DNA of 64,000 nucleotides from Galaxea fascicularis (GCA_948470475.1 OX419345.1:19575239-19639238); one strand, 5' to 3'. Shown: positions 11,331 to 24,300, counted from the stretch's first letter. The notes: generated by a model from the letters alone, not told the origin. Numbers and translations are program-made.

Positions 11331-14300
11331 TCATACTTCCATAAACTTCAGTTTAGAACTTGCAGCTACAAAAGGATCCTGCCACATTTTCCGTAGATCG
11401 CCCTGAAAACGTAAAATGGAACTCTGTTAGCCCTTCACACAATCAAGACTTTTGTTACTTGTTGATCACTTCCTTTTTTCTCACAACCTCTATGTTTGAT
11501 TGAACAGTGTTACTAGGAGGAGAAAGTAAGTAATGATCACTCTTAAACGGTTCATGAAGATGTTTTTCGTTGGTGAAAAGTACGTTTTGCTAGCAGCTTC
11601 AAAGGGCAAAACTCTCATTGTCTTTTCCTTGAATAGAATGTAACCCCAGAAATCATCTCATTTTAATCACTGATGGATATTGAGCCCTGCCCTAATCCAC
11701 ACAGCAGCTCAAATCTAAGCCAATGCTCCATCAGTTTATTTCTTGTTACATGTAAATGCAATTTGTAATTAAATTTTGTTCACCCAAGGAACACCAAAGA
11801 GATCAAGAGAACTCGTTCAAACATGTCCGTGCATTCCAGATCGAGGGAATAAGGGGATAAAAACCTATCGGAAAAGAGTAGAGAACCAACAACAAACTCA
11901 ACCCACATATGGCGCCAAGGCCGGGAATCAAACTCAGGCCACATTGAGGGGAGGCGAGTGTTATCTCGCTGCTCCCCTAACATAATACAATGATTATTTT
12001 CAATGATTATTATCCTACATAATACAATATTCAATACTTGTGTCATGACATACAGCAGTATTCAATTCAGTGCTGCATAACCTAACCTGAATCAATTTCT
12101 CAGGCCAATCACAACAACCTTAAACAGCACAATGAACCAATCAGAGTTCAAAAGACACACAAATAACTGGGATCAATGTCAGTATCTCGGCAACTGTGCA
12201 CCCAACCTTCCCCTACCCCCCCCCCCAATCCCCCCTAAGGGTTAGGGGAGGGGTAGGTATGCAGTTGCCCAGCACTAGGTACTGAGAAAGTAAGTACCTT
12301 TAGGTAGGCCATGACGAGTATGGGCAACAGTGTGAATGGAACGAGGTAGAGTAATGCTGGCTGGGCGGCTTTATAAACTTCAGATGCCACAGTAGCTGTC
12401 ACTAAACCTGAAAATAACACCCAAACACAAAGCAAAATGAAATAATGCCAAAAGAAGTCTTGTCGCAAATAATCATCTAGATCCCCAGATGATCATTTTT
12501 CATCTGTAACACCATTAAGCTCTGCTATCAAAATGCATTATCTCTGAGTTCTCCATACCACTCTTATAGCTGTGGTTGGGAGAATATGATTCATCGTCAA
12601 GAACACAGCCTTGGTGATTGTTTCCTTTCGTGAGATGAAGATGTATATTGAATGTTTGTTGTTACGGAAATAATATAAAAATAGAGTTCCTAGAAATTAA
12701 TGTAAAACAATATTATTATTATAAACTGTCAAAAGCAGTTATTTTAAAACTCACATTTTAATTTAATTATAATTACAGGTGAAAAATCAATTGAAAGAAC
12801 TTAAACAATAATAAGAATTTGTATACTATTCAGCTTTTGCTGTAAACTACAGGTTCTTACCTACAATATATCCAATAAGTGAACAATGGAAATAAGTTAT
12901 CCTTGATTGTTCAGTATCAGTAGCTACTGCAGCTTGCTTTTTGTAGTTATCATATCTCATGACAAAGCACAGGAGAAGTCCTGGCATAACCTGAAAAACA
13001 AAATCAGTTTGAATGAGCTTTAGAGTTACACCATTGTTCCTCCACTTTAGAACAGCATAAGTGCAAAATGCGCAACTGACAATCAATCAAATCAATCAAT
13101 CAATCAAATTTATTTACACGCAAATGTCTGAGAGCTCATAAGAACTAGTTAACCCTTTACACCCTAGTATCAGTGCCCTAGTACTCTATGTATATTCTCC
13201 ACACTGCTCTTGATGCGTTTTCATTGATAATGATGAGGAGAATTTGTTAAACAATCTAGACCCCCTTTGTTACTTGTCGATCACTTCCTCTTTTCTCACA
13301 ACCTTTAAGTTTGATTGAGCAGTGTTGCTATGAGGAGAAAATAGTCATTGCTCACTCTTTGCAGATTAAAGTTTAAAACATGCACATGTATGAAAAAATA
13401 GAGGTAAAAATTACAATAATTATTAAAATCAATATTAAACTACTCTAAAAAGTAATCATTAATCTGAGAACTGCAACACTAAAATTGATTAGTTGATACT
13501 TACAATATCTCCAAGTCCTAGCATGGAGAATCTGCCTCTGTCTTGCATACTGTTTTTTGAAAGATAGATCATAGCAAAGAAATCGTCATTAATAACCTGG
13601 ACATATTCAAAGCCAATGCCATGAAAGGAAAGTATTTTTGAAGTTAATTGCCAAAAGACTCACCTTGGGAAGATCAACTTCCCAGGAAGAGAGATTTTTG
13701 GAGAGATATTCCCAACTGGATTTAATTTCAATTTGTTTGCCACAAAAGAAACCTGAAACCAAAAGCACCAGAGAAAATGAGATGTGTCAGCTGATCACTG
13801 TAATGAAGTCAATAAACTTTTATTTGAAGTTCGCACAAGGGATGAAATACCCTTACACTGCATGATACTATTTCCTATGTCCTATTTCTTTCTATTTCCT
13901 CTTTTTTTTTTTAACTATTTCTACTATTTCTACTCAAGAACCCTATCCCTGAAATGGTACCTATTGTAACTTCTCAATGTTGTGTTGTGTTTGGTATTAT
14001 TACTTGGGCTTCCTGTGGAAGGCCCGAGTCTAAATCTGTCGTCTGTTTTTCTTTTTTTTTTTCGTTGTTTTCTACAAACCTCACTTCCGGCGTATTTGCG
14101 CAAGCGCTAACGATGAACCTGTAAAACCCGGTAAAAACCTGTTTACGTTTTGTTTACGCTTGTCTTGTTGACTTGATGGCTGATTAAAGTTACTTACAGG
14201 GTTAGCTGCCCGCTGTGTGGCTACCTGCACCATAACATTTGCTTTAAATATGTAACTTGAAAAGAATACCTAGAACACAATAAGGTAACAATAGTCAGTT

Positions 14301-17300
14301 AAGTAGTTCTGTTTATTACTAACAGCTGTTAATGGTCTCACAGCTTTTTGATGTGAAGCCATCTCCACATGCTCCTTTCCCCCACTATAATAAAGCCTAA
14401 AATATGTAAACCTTAAGCTTAATGAAAAATAAAATGACTGTTTGCTACCTTACAATAATTATTAAAATCTAGTTGAATTAAAAATTAAGGTTCTAATAGG
14501 TCTCTTAACCCTTTAACTCCCGATAGTGCCAAATGGCACTTATAGATTTTACTCTGTCTAACACCAGACAATTTTACTCATCAATGAGAACCCCTTGGGA
14601 GTTAAAGGGTTAAAGAGGGATATTATCAATTACACCTTAACTTGTGGGGCTCATACAGTTTATCATTGTTACAAACTTGATAACTTGACTTCAATCGAAG
14701 CATTGCTGTTAAACAAATCAAGATACAAAAAAGTGTATGCTATGTGAACCTACCCAAAAGACATCGTAAATTACAAGGCCTATCAACAGAAGAGTGGAAA
14801 CTTTAAGGCTTGGTAAACGGATGTAAGCAATCATGGACACACACAATCCCATGGCTAGTGCTGAAAGACATTTTTGGAAAACAAGGCAAATGAATTAATG
14901 CTAACAGTGTTTATGGCAAAGTTTTAAATTACTTCAAAAAAGCTTTGGTTTGGAACCCATAATAAGGCTTCATGTAATCCATGATGCAGAAGACCCCTTA
15001 ATGACAAAATACACTTACCATCCATTAGAACCCAATGTCCAGTCACAATCCAGATCATAACCAATGCCGCAGAACACACAAGTGACATAGCTTCAGCTGG
15101 TGTGACTCGGCCACAATACCCAACATAAAATCTGAAATAAATGTAGACAGACAACAAAATAAATTTGACTACTTCATGCGCATAATTGACTGTATATGCT
15201 AGGTACCTTGTTTCAACAACTTAGTATTTTTTGAACAATTTTTAAACATATCAGTCATGCATTTCTAAGTAAGTACATATATGTATTCCTACACAACTCA
15301 GTGCTTACTTTTGACTGTTACTTCCATAGCAAGGTCTTGTCAGAAACTGGCAAACAGGAAGTAGCACAAAGGAAAAAGCTACCGTGGCCAAAGCTGAGAA
15401 CAGAGATAAGAATAAACAAATAAATGCAAAATTACAGGCAACAACTGGGAGGAGTACAACATAACTAGAACCACAGGTATATGAACAGTGTTGTTAAACT
15501 TATTTTCATATGTGCTTTAATTTTTCTATCAATGGAAAATAGCCAGGGTTCTGACAAAGAATTTCTGGGGAAAATCGCTCCTACCCCTTCAAGACAGCCT
15601 TGTATTGAGTAACAAGAATTATAATACGGATCCCAGGCTGACAAACTGGGAAAGAAAGGGATGAATAAACCCAGCCTTCCATGGGGGAGGGGCGACTGGA
15701 CAGGATGAGCAAATAGCTACTTGCTATGCAGGGTATTAAGACCCACTGGACAACATTATATACCATAAATAAAAATTCCAAGGGGAGGAGGGTGGCAGAA
15801 GAAATAGTTTTTAAAAGAAAAGTATGTAGCTAAATTGGAATTCCTGAGGGGTGGGGGGTGCAAACAAAAAACCCTCCATGGGGAGGGGGGTATGGATATT
15901 GTCTGGAACCAAACAATGGTGGATTGATCATGGCAGTACATGACTGTAATACTATGCAAATGCTTACTCACCTGCAGTGCAAAGTGCAAAGAAAAACTGA
16001 AGAGTGTCAAAAAAGAAAAACATCACAAGAAGAGAGAATGAAGCTCCAACTGGCAGAAAAACAGCTTGAGCAGTGTTGATTGTCTGGAACCCTGAATAAG
16101 CAGAAAATATACAATAATTAATAGTACTAACAGTACAGTACAATTTACATAATACAATAATTAATAGTACTAACAGTACAGTACAATTTACATAATTATA
16201 TATTTTGAAATAACATGAACCACGAATATTTTTAGGTGTTGATTCAAGTTTGTCTAGACAAACTGTCATGTTTTTTAGGGTGAATATATCGAACTTTGAC
16301 AGATCTGTCTCAATTGAGGTGGATCTGTCAAAACGTGACAGTTTGTCTAGACAAAGTTGAATGTTTTGAGCATGTAACAATGGGTAAGAGTGTTCACAGT
16401 TCACCATAGCTCAAAAATGGTAGTATTACATGCAAGGCAAAAACATTTTAATTATACTTGAAAAAATTCTGCTATAACTGACTTTTAATAATTAATGCTA
16501 ATTGCAGAGACTCAAAAACACATTTTTTTTCCCTGGGGGCAAGAATTTGACAATCATTTATGAACTAACACTCACGAGAAACTGAATTTACTGCATGGTG
16601 TCCAATAAAAGATAACAAACTGGTTCATCAAAATAGAAACATCTTAAAAATATCATGGGCATGCTTTTTTTTTTTCAAACAACTGGAATCTTGCTATTAA
16701 TTTTTATTAAATCCAGTCATTTGCTCACGACAGACAGTCGTTCACTCACTTCACAAACTCTTCACTCAATAATTTTGCTTCATGCCCTAACTGCTTCAGA
16801 AACGTGACAAAAGGAAACAAACTGAGAATTTTAAAAAGATTGACTGTTGTCTCTAGTAGCTCAATCAAATATTTGACAACTGAGATCACATTTAGTTAAC
16901 ATATGGCTTTAACTACAGGGTTTGTGCATTTTTTTTTTTCAACCAAACATTCAAGGACTTATCAAGGCCTTTCCAGCACTCTTCTTTCCACTTCTCAAGG
17001 ACTCCAAGAGGAATAAAATTATTAATTATAATGCCACATCAGATGCTCAAAGTAGAGAGTGCGCCGATTTTTGTCTCAGACACCTGACAATCTTCATTAG
17101 ATAAAATTGGCAACAAATTTCAAGGAAATTTCCCGCATCGACTGCAATTTTCAAGGATGTTTAAAGCTTTGAATTTTTATTTTGAAATTCAAGGATTTAC
17201 AAGGACTTTCAAACAAACCCTGTAACTAGCAAAGCAAACAAATTATGACACAAGCATGACTGTTTCAGGACAGAACAGCAATATAAAGAATTCAAGGATA

Positions 17301-19418
17301 TTTTTTACCATCCATAAGTCTGGCAAAAGGTGACAAATGCTGGTTTGTCTGCTCCCCTTCCCCATCTTCTGACACATTAAATGTTGCATCTAATCCTAAG
17401 GCCCTACAACAGTGAACAGAACAATGCACTCATATTAGTATGTAGAAAGTACTGAGGAAAGAATTGCATTGAGGATGGTAAAGGGTACTTCGTAACTTAT
17501 GATTGACCCTTTTTTTCCCGTGAAAAGTGAAATGGCTATTTTTTTTTCATTGTGAATCATGATTCCCATAGTAGCTATGAAGCATGATTTTGCAAAATTA
17601 TTTTCAGTGAAATGAGAAACAAATGTTTAATTCACTGTAAACCATGAGTTTCATTATGTCTTTGTTTTTCATAAATTGTGAAAGGACTGTTTTATTTTCT
17701 GTGAAACATGATCCAGACTCCCTCTGTATTAATTGCCCCAAGTAAAGAAGTTCTTAAGATAGCCATAGACAACACTTGAGCCTATAGTCAATGAATCAAG
17801 TCACAATAGCCTTACTAAATCACAGAATTCATCATCCTTTGGGTTTTCTGGCACAAACTGCATGTTTCATTGTTAACAATATAGTCATCTTATTTGAGTG
17901 AGAAAAAAATGAATTGAATTCTGGTAGTCAGTTTCATGTGATTTGGAACAACAAGGGAAGGTTGCTGGTGTTGCTGAGCACTGCAATGTATACCGGTATA
18001 CAGGTACTTAACCCATGATAGTAGAGGAAGACTAACCATCATAGTAGAGGAAGACTAACCATCATAGTAGAGGAACACTTGCCACTGAATGTAACTATCA
18101 AACACAGATATTGACACAGAGATACGACCAGAAGCCCTTTCTTGTCTGTGAGATACTGTTGCATTAACATGTAGCAGTCAAGCTACAAGAGTAGGGGGGA
18201 GGAGGGGGGGGGCAATGAGGGCAAAAAATTATGTGACAACACAGCCCAACACAATATGGATCATCAACATAAATTATTATTTTTAGAATTATTATGTTAA
18301 AGCCTTTACACTATCAACAAACTTCCTGAATATCACTGTACTTCACAAAAAGAGTTCTAATAATTAATGTGAAATTTATTTCCTCTCTTTTTTGGATGTT
18401 TTTCAGACTGTCAAACAATGTATGAAATCAGGCAAAACGAGCTGAGAACCAAAACATTATCTTGGATGAAAAGTGAATTTCCGACTACTGTAATCTGCTT
18501 CTAAAAAACTCTTTCCAAAAGTTTAACCATTGTCATGCAGTGTCCAAGGGACATTATAGAGACAAAAGAATTTGCATAAGAGCAAATTTTCAGACAAAGA
18601 TTTGCCGGTCTGCAGGAGAAAATGCTTTACGTAGCATGGCTGAGACATTTAACTAGCTGTTTTTTTTAGTTTTGAAAGGCTTTCTTTCGCATTGGTTGCA
18701 GTAAATTTATTTCCGTTTCGTGGAAGTGAAACAAGAAAATGAAAAATACGTGACATTGCGGTCAGCGAATGAAAGGAAAAAAAGTAACCAACGTCTTTCT
18801 CTTTGATGGCAGAGGGAAATATTTAACCCTTGTGGAGGACTCCTCGATAATTCAGCAGTAAACTATTCAATCAATGTCGAGGATCTACTCGATGCTTGCA
18901 CCAACGTCGCAGATTCTGTTTCGAAACAGCAGAAATTTTTCTCACGGACTATCGATTCACCGGACTATCGACATAAAGCTTTTCTTCTGAAAATTTGAGA
19001 ATTTGAAAGACATTCTTTGCTCTATACCTGATCCCAACAAAATTTTACATTGGCTGACAATACTCTGTATCTAAACCGATCTTTTCTGGGGGTTGTCAAA
19101 GTCACGCATACCACACAGTGCATTGTACCACCCATTACAATTAAGGAAGGCCTGAGAAAAGCGGGAGAGAGCTCACCTGAAACTACCATAGATGATCAGT
19201 AAAATTGATATAACAATCGTCAGTACTCTAGAACTATCTGCGAAGGTGTAGATCCTAGAAGAGAAGAGAAATCGACATGCACGTGTTGGCGAAATTGGAT
19301 ATCATTTATTGTTGTATTGTTCGATGATCACTTTATGTGAAGTTAAAAAAAATATATCGATCGATGGAAGTTAGCTAGCTTACCACTGCGGTTCGGCTTC
19401 TACTTGAATTTGTTCCAT
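11331..19418 (-). CDS. SPPL3: Signal peptide peptidase-like 3, complete
   Basis: Thirteen exons: 19418-19384, 19254-19177, 17403-17309, 16091-15972, 15393-15309, 15131-15019, 14860-14754, 14269-14198, 13752-13664, 13549-13504, 12990-12861, 12407-12298, 11402-11331. Phases join throughout and give 383 residues (human SPPL3 384). SPPL3 is a GxGD aspartyl protease of the Golgi membrane that cleaves type II membrane proteins, including glycosyltransferases, and sheds them. The catalytic motifs are intact: VIYDVFW (Asp208), LGLGDI (Asp279), 71 residues apart as in the human protein, and the QPALL motif (Pro340-Leu342). Other family blocks are [27 protein letters not shown] and [17 protein letters not shown]. 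The short C-terminus ends KLKFMEV, like the vertebrate tail. It is divergent from SSRP1, with about 1.9 kb between start codons. Confidence 0.97.
11430..11560. repeat. Dispersed repeat shared with 13149-13360
   Basis: The stretch TTTGTTACTTGTTGATCACT, followed by a TTTTCTCACAACCT-type segment, TTTGATTGA-CAGTGTT and an AGGAGAAA run, is nearly repeated at about 13259-13345. Both copies lie in or just beyond the 3' part of SPPL3. This copy lies in the last intron, next to exon 13. Confidence 0.6.
11806..11985 (-). mobile_element. tRNA-derived SINE (decayed)
   Basis: Read on the minus strand, a tRNA-like head (GCGAGATAACACTCGCCTCC, then TGAGTTTGATTCCC as a B-box relative) is followed by a body containing CATATGTGGGTTGAGTTTG and GGTTCTCTACTCTTTTCC. 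The same head and body occur at 51290-51490. The A box is decayed. It sits in the last intron of SPPL3. Confidence 0.65.
12188..12272. mobile_element. GGCAACTGTGCACCC foldback MITE, copy 1
   Basis: The left end GGCAACTGTGCACCC pairs with the right-end inverted copy GGCAACTGCATACC; the interior is C-run and G-run. Copy 2 is at 56007-56106. This copy ends about 25 bases from the SPPL3 exon 12 donor (12298). Confidence 0.7.
13082..13107 (-). repeat. (TTGA)n simple repeat, probable LINE tail
   Basis: AATCAATC-type repeats on the plus strand read as a TTGATTGA tail on the minus strand. This is the LINE-tail type seen at 3021 and 21043. It lies in SPPL3 intron 10. Confidence 0.5.
13149..13360. repeat. 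Dispersed MITE-like repeat, one end TTAACCCTTTACACCCTAG
   Basis: It starts TTAACCCTTTACACCC, similar to the TTAACCCTTTAACTCCC end at 14505, and shares its second half with 11430-11560. The far end is not clean. It lies in SPPL3 intron 10, between exons 10 and 11. Confidence 0.55.
14505..14613. mobile_element. PiggyBac-like MITE with TTAA ends
   Basis: A 109-bp element begins TTAACCCTTTAACTCCC and ends with the exact inverted copy GGGAGTTAAAGGGTTAA. The outer TTAA on each side is the piggyBac target signature. It lies in SPPL3 intron 7 and has no coding capacity. Confidence 0.8.
15772..15915. repeat. Dispersed G-rich repeat, copy 1
   Basis: It shares AAATTCCAAGGGGAGGA, GTATGTAGCTAAATTGGAAT, GGGGTGCAAAC and a TATGGATATTGTCTGGAACC-like end with 40727-40870. 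It lies in SPPL3 intron 4, directly 3' of exon 4 on the coding strand. The family is unknown. Confidence 0.6.
16111..16196. repeat. Exact 43-bp tandem duplication
   Basis: Two head-to-tail copies of a 43-bp unit beginning ACAATAATTAATAGTACTAA are identical. They lie in SPPL3 intron 3, about 20 bases upstream of the exon 4 acceptor on the coding strand, so the duplication moves branch-point-region sequence. Confidence 0.85.
16242..16362. mobile_element. Foldback element built on TTTGTCTAGACAAA palindromes
   Basis: The arms (about 26 bases, 2 mismatches) each contain the self-complementary GTTTGTCTAGACAAAC. A second inner inverted pair, TTTGACAGATC, lies nearer the centre. It is a 121-bp non-coding foldback in SPPL3 intron 3. 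Confidence 0.7.
18014..18078. repeat. 23-bp tandem repeat, about 2.8 copies
   Basis: The unit is CATCATAGTAGAGGAAGACT plus AAC; the copies start at 18014, 18037 and 18060, and the last is partial. It lies in SPPL3 intron 2. Confidence 0.8.
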
Positions 19419-19859
19419 TACAACCTAATAACGAATGCTCATTATTTATGAGAAAAGCTCCCCTGGTCCACGAGCTCTTTGTATCTGAAAGAAACATTTC
19501 AAACCAAAATGGCATTAGCTAATGGTGTAGCAGACCCCTTCAAACATGGCGTTGTCAAACAGACCTTCGGCATTGCATACAAGACGAATTTGCCCCAAGA
19601 AATAACTTTTTACCCTTACAAAGGAATCGGGCTATAACTCACAGTTTCAAACAAGGTAGTATGAGCTTGAAGTGCGATGTTTAGGTCTTTTTGAATGTAC
19701 CAGACCTCGAAGATAGATAGAAATATTACTCAGCTTGTTGTTTACGGACACACGCAAAGAAGTGTGGGTAGGCAGTGCCAGTCCCTTGGGCCTGATGGAA
19801 CAAAGAACCGCATGGATCACATGACCTAACCAGACCCCCAATAACACCTCTGTCAGACA

Positions 19860-20070
19860 TGGTTTGATGCTACTCTGGTTTGAAAATTGATGAATGTAAC
19901 TTAAGTTACAATTCACGACCCAACGTTTCGACACTCCTGTCTGGTGTCTTCATCAGGGGTGATCTAGTGTTGCAAAAAGGACCCTTTTATACGCTTACTA
20001 ATTAACGACCTTTTGTTTTGATGAGGTGTAAATAGGTGTCAGGTAAAAGGCCGCCATCGTCCGGCCTCTG
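19860..20070 (-). mobile_element. Penelope-like element remnant with hammerhead-like core
   Basis: On the minus strand CTGATGA (19956-19950) is followed by a GACAC...GTGTC stem, then GAAAC (19929-19925) and GTTGGGTC. This is the order CUGAUGA, stem II, GAAA, short stem III, UC found in hammerhead ribozymes, which are known from Penelope-like retroelements. One extra A sits between CTGATGA and stem II, and stem I (TCAC with GTGA) is short with a bulge, so activity is doubtful. No reverse transcriptase or GIY-YIG frame remains. Confidence 0.5.
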
Positions 20071-20829
20071 TCACTTCATTGTGTGATGTGCCTGCAGAGT
20101 GCGTGATTTTTTAGATACATCAATATTTACAAAAATACGCTTTTGTTCGATAGGAACTCAATCACATGCACTTTATATTTGGGATTTCATGCTAAATTTA
20201 TATGTTCAGTATTCATATCTAGTGTCCGTGATAACGTCAGTATTTTAAAATGGATTTGAGTACAGTTGACATCCTTTCGTGACGTCGTCGTAGGTTTTAC
20301 CAAAAATATTTTAAGTCATCTGAGGACAACAATGCTGCCTGGCATCTGCAAATGGTTAGACTTTCTAGTTTTCTCCGATAGGGACGTCAAAGTACCCCAC
20401 ACTGATCGTAAAGAGTAGGGGACGTAGTTCCCGGTGTCCCGGTGGTTGTCCGGTGGTCTGTGTTTTGTGTGTATATTGCTTGTATAAAAAGTGTGATATG
20501 ATGATAATGATGATCGAACATTCCAGGGCTAACATAAAAAGACCGTATTTAGCTAAGCATTCACATAGAAGAAAACTATTTACCATATCATCGAATCATT
20601 CTGAGGTATGAACAACAGAACTTAATGCTGAACGGTGTGTATACCTTAGGTGGACAGTGGAATTGGAAAAATTACGCGTCCGATCGGATATCGAACAGGG
20701 TCACGTGAATAACCTCATCCTCGGTATTTCCGTTTATTTCAGAATTTCAGAACAAAGACAACAAAGAATTAAGCAAATTTAAATTGGCCATTTCTGATCT
20801 CAAATTTGACACTGGCTGCTGCACCTTTT

Positions 20830-21074
20830 GTGGTTAATCTTATTAAATTTTATCTTAATATTATTAGTTAGTTGATCAATTATTATTACTATTTTGATTT
20901 GTCGTTATTATACTATTTTCATATTTTGTACAAAAACTATTGATATATTTTTTATTAATTAGTATTATTTTAATTTATTTATTTTTGCCATTTATCCAAG
21001 GAAATATTAGCATGTTATTACCATCTTTAATTCGAGTATAAATAAAGATAATGATTGATTGATTGATTGATTGA
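20830..21074 (+). mobile_element. LINE 3' untranslated region and (ATTG)n tail
   Basis: An AT-rich stretch ends in GTATAAATAAAGATAATGAT followed by an ATTG repeat to 21074. This tail form is typical of CR1/L2-type LINEs. No coding remnant was seen. The 5' bound is approximate. Confidence 0.5.
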
Positions 21075-21366
21075 AACAACAGTGACATATACTCGCGTTT
21101 TCAAAACACAAGAGGCGTCATTTCTACCCGCGAATCTATCCCGTAAGTTCTCGCTGACTCCCGTAAAAACCCGTAAAACAATCGCACCAATCGCACCTCA
21201 ACCGGGAATTATCGGACCAACCAAATTACTAGTTCCAATCTCCACTCTAGGCATGGATGACCACCATTTTGATAAGACGCGGGAAGGGAAAATTTCGTAC
21301 GCGATAGATTGATTGATGCATTTTTCCAATTGCTTTTACTTTGAAGTTCTTTGAACGTTTTTCAAA

Positions 21367-24300
21367 ATGGCCACCGATGTCTTAGAGTTCAACGATGTCC
21401 ATCTTCTTGTAAGAGGAGCTCTGGTAGGACTGTTCCACTCACTGATTATGTATCACGTGTAATATCTTTGCAGGCTACTTGGAAATTTCAAGAAACTATT
21501 TTGATCAACTTAACTTACCGAACCGAACAGAATAACTACAAAAGAGTTTAAGGCGTCGTCCAATGCATGCAAAATAAATGCGAATAGAGTTTGAGTCTAA
21601 AAATGAATGTGCGGAAATCTTGCCCAATCTCACTCCTAAGCCTAATTATTTAAAAATCAGGGCTAGGAGACAAAGGAAATTGATTTTCAACCTAGGTTAA
21701 AATTTTTATCTGAATTTAATTTTTAAATGCAACATTTCTGTTCAACCTTGATTTCTTATGATGATAAATGTTATTGGTTTCCAGTCATCGTTCCTTGATG
21801 CAAGATCACAAATAACCCCAGTCCTTTTATATACTAACCCAAGAAGAGTGGTTTACAGTAGAGTGTTGAGAGTAACCTGCATAGCAGTCGCTTGAATCTG
21901 TTTCCTTTTTGCCAAGTGACTGCCAAGCAGGAGTCGCATGAGGGCATGGGGCAAAAAGAAGCAATAAATTTCCTATATATCCTGTATTTGCCTGCTTACA
22001 TATACATGTACATGTAAGAGAGCTATGTAACAAAAAATCATTTTGTGAATCTGAAAGGTGGCAACAGATACTCACAACAGTTGTTAACTGATTCTTCAAT
22101 ATATAACTTGTATCAAGAGAGTGAAATAATGAAGTGCCACAAGAGTAGTCTAGAGATGTTGTACAGGGCTGGGGTCAGGGGACTTTGCGATAGACCCCTG
22201 GCTACTTTATCCTAGATGCATGGAGCGTTTCGACGGTATAATATATTTGGGTAGCACTATAATGTTATTCGTCACTTTTTCATTTCTTTTAGAATGATGG
22301 TCGGTTGAAGCTGCATAAGGGGGGAGTAATTTTTAAAGCAAATAAGACAGGGAAGGTTGACCAAGCTTCAGTAACAGACATTGAATCAACCCAGTGGATG
22401 AGAGTCGCCCGTGGATTTGAACTTAAAGTTTCTTTGACTAATGGATTGCAGTTCAAGTTTGAAGGGTTCAAAGAATCTGTAAGTGTTTTGTTTGGCACAC
22501 ATTACTGTAGTGATATTGTTATCTTGAAGGCTGGCTTGTGAGTCATATAAGTTACTTTGTTGAATCAGGGCTCAAAGTTTATTTTTGGCTTTGGGAGCAC
22601 TTGTGCGACCAGATGTAAATTTTTAGGCGCACTGCCGAAATTTTAGGCGCACAGCTTCAAATACTACCTACTCCAAAATGCTCAAAAAGAGCGACTCAGG
22701 CTTCGTATTGCAATATGGGCCTATTCTAGCAGTATTGAACACAACGAAAACAAATAAAAGAATCAGGATATTTCACACAAGAGTTAAGCTTAGATATTAA
22801 CTACTGAAGTCGTTTCGTTGAGTATCCTCACTATCCATTTCCTTGTTGTTTGCCTCACCTTTGAAATTCTGTTCACGAAGATTTTTGATTTTTTTCAACA
22901 TCTGGGTATTCGTGAGAACTAGCACGAACTTTGCTCATTTGGCTAGCTTTCTAGCCATAGAATTGGTGGACCGGCCCGTTCCGAAAACGCTGGGCATTTT
23001 TATATGTCACACTAGCGAAAACAAAGCTTTCCTTTCAAAACGGAGCACACAATTTAATTCTCATCCCCAGTTTCCTTCGTACTTAAACTTTGACATGATC
23101 ATCGATTGCGCAAGAAGCACGTGCCTCATTCCTTCATTTGCATGTGTCAGCGGAGTTGTTTACAACACCGAACGTGGGGCATGGGGAAGAAATGAACGTT
23201 CGAGTTCGGAGATTTGGCTGGAAGTGACGAATAGAACACACACCGATGAAGGGAAAATGGTGCAACTTTATTATTTGGTGCCTGGTTGTGTTATATCTAT
23301 GTTTACATTTATATTTATCATTCAGAGTATGTTCAGTACGGTCAGGTGAGTGAGCACTTGAGAAGTCGCACTGTACTTTGGCTTTTAAGGCGCGGTGGTG
23401 CGACCACGGATGATTTTTTAGGCGCACAGCAAAAAATCTAGTCGCATATGCGACCAGTTGGTCGTTAACCTTGAGCCCTGTGAATATTATTATTTTGTGG
23501 CTGGATGAGGCCTGAACAAATTTATTGTTTTTTCCAGGATACTATCATCTTATTAAGCCAGTTTCTTGTGTCTAAGTGCCTCTCCATGTTAGTTAAGCCG
23601 CGGCTGCACAAGCGATTATTTTTTAATTGGTCGCATTGCCAGCATGCGATGAAAATCACCCGTGTAGCCACCATCACATAAGTGCTGCAGTGGTGACAGC
23701 TAAAAGATCGCAGAAAAAAAATCACCAGAAATTCAATGAGTTGAATTTTTTGAGACAAAATCACAGTCTTTGTCACTCGTGTAGCCACCACCGCGCACTT
23801 GCGAGGGAACAATTTCCAGCAAAAATCGCATCACTATCACAAGCAAAAAAATGCTTGTGTAGCTGTTGCTTTATTGTTACTTTTGGGGTCCAGCTGGGTT
23901 CCCTGTGAAGTTGTGCACATGCACGTGGTCACACTCTTTGAACACTGACCATGAGCTGAGGACCACCAAGTTAAAATCTCAGTTATTTCAGTTCTTACTT
24001 CAGTCTGGTCTAGTTCTTAGTTTTTCTGAAAACTCTCCCCTTGTAATGTCATGTGAGTTCTGTGAGTATTTTCTAATGTACATGTACAGCACCTTGTGAA
24101 AGGATTTGTGATTAAATGTTCAAGTTCAGACAGATTTATGTATGGTCTGTTGCTGTTTGCAGCAACAGGTATCTTCAATATTTTTTTACAGGTAGATGTT
24201 TAGTTATTTTCTGGACCTTTACAGCAGTTTTCAGGGTGTTGAACTATTTTGTAACATGTTATGTCACTGTAAACAGTGTTATATTTTTGCATTCATTGTC

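Larger units (their letters stand above)
19419..21366. other. Divergent intergenic region between SPPL3 and SSRP1
   Basis: This 1.9 kb should contain both promoters. It holds a Penelope-like remnant with a hammerhead-like core (19860-20070) and a LINE 3' tail (about 20830-21074). The last 290 bases before the SSRP1 start are free of recognised repeats and are the likeliest SSRP1 promoter. No TATA box was assigned. Confidence 0.5.

Noticed and set aside
11432..11990. A functional tRNA gene in the SINE head
   Set aside because: The A box is decayed, the acceptor stem cannot be closed, and it is followed by SINE body sequence.
22843..23349. 168-codon open frame inside the CAGGGCTCAA element
   Set aside because: No transposase or zinc-finger motif, odd composition, and no splice-consistent extension; treated as chance.
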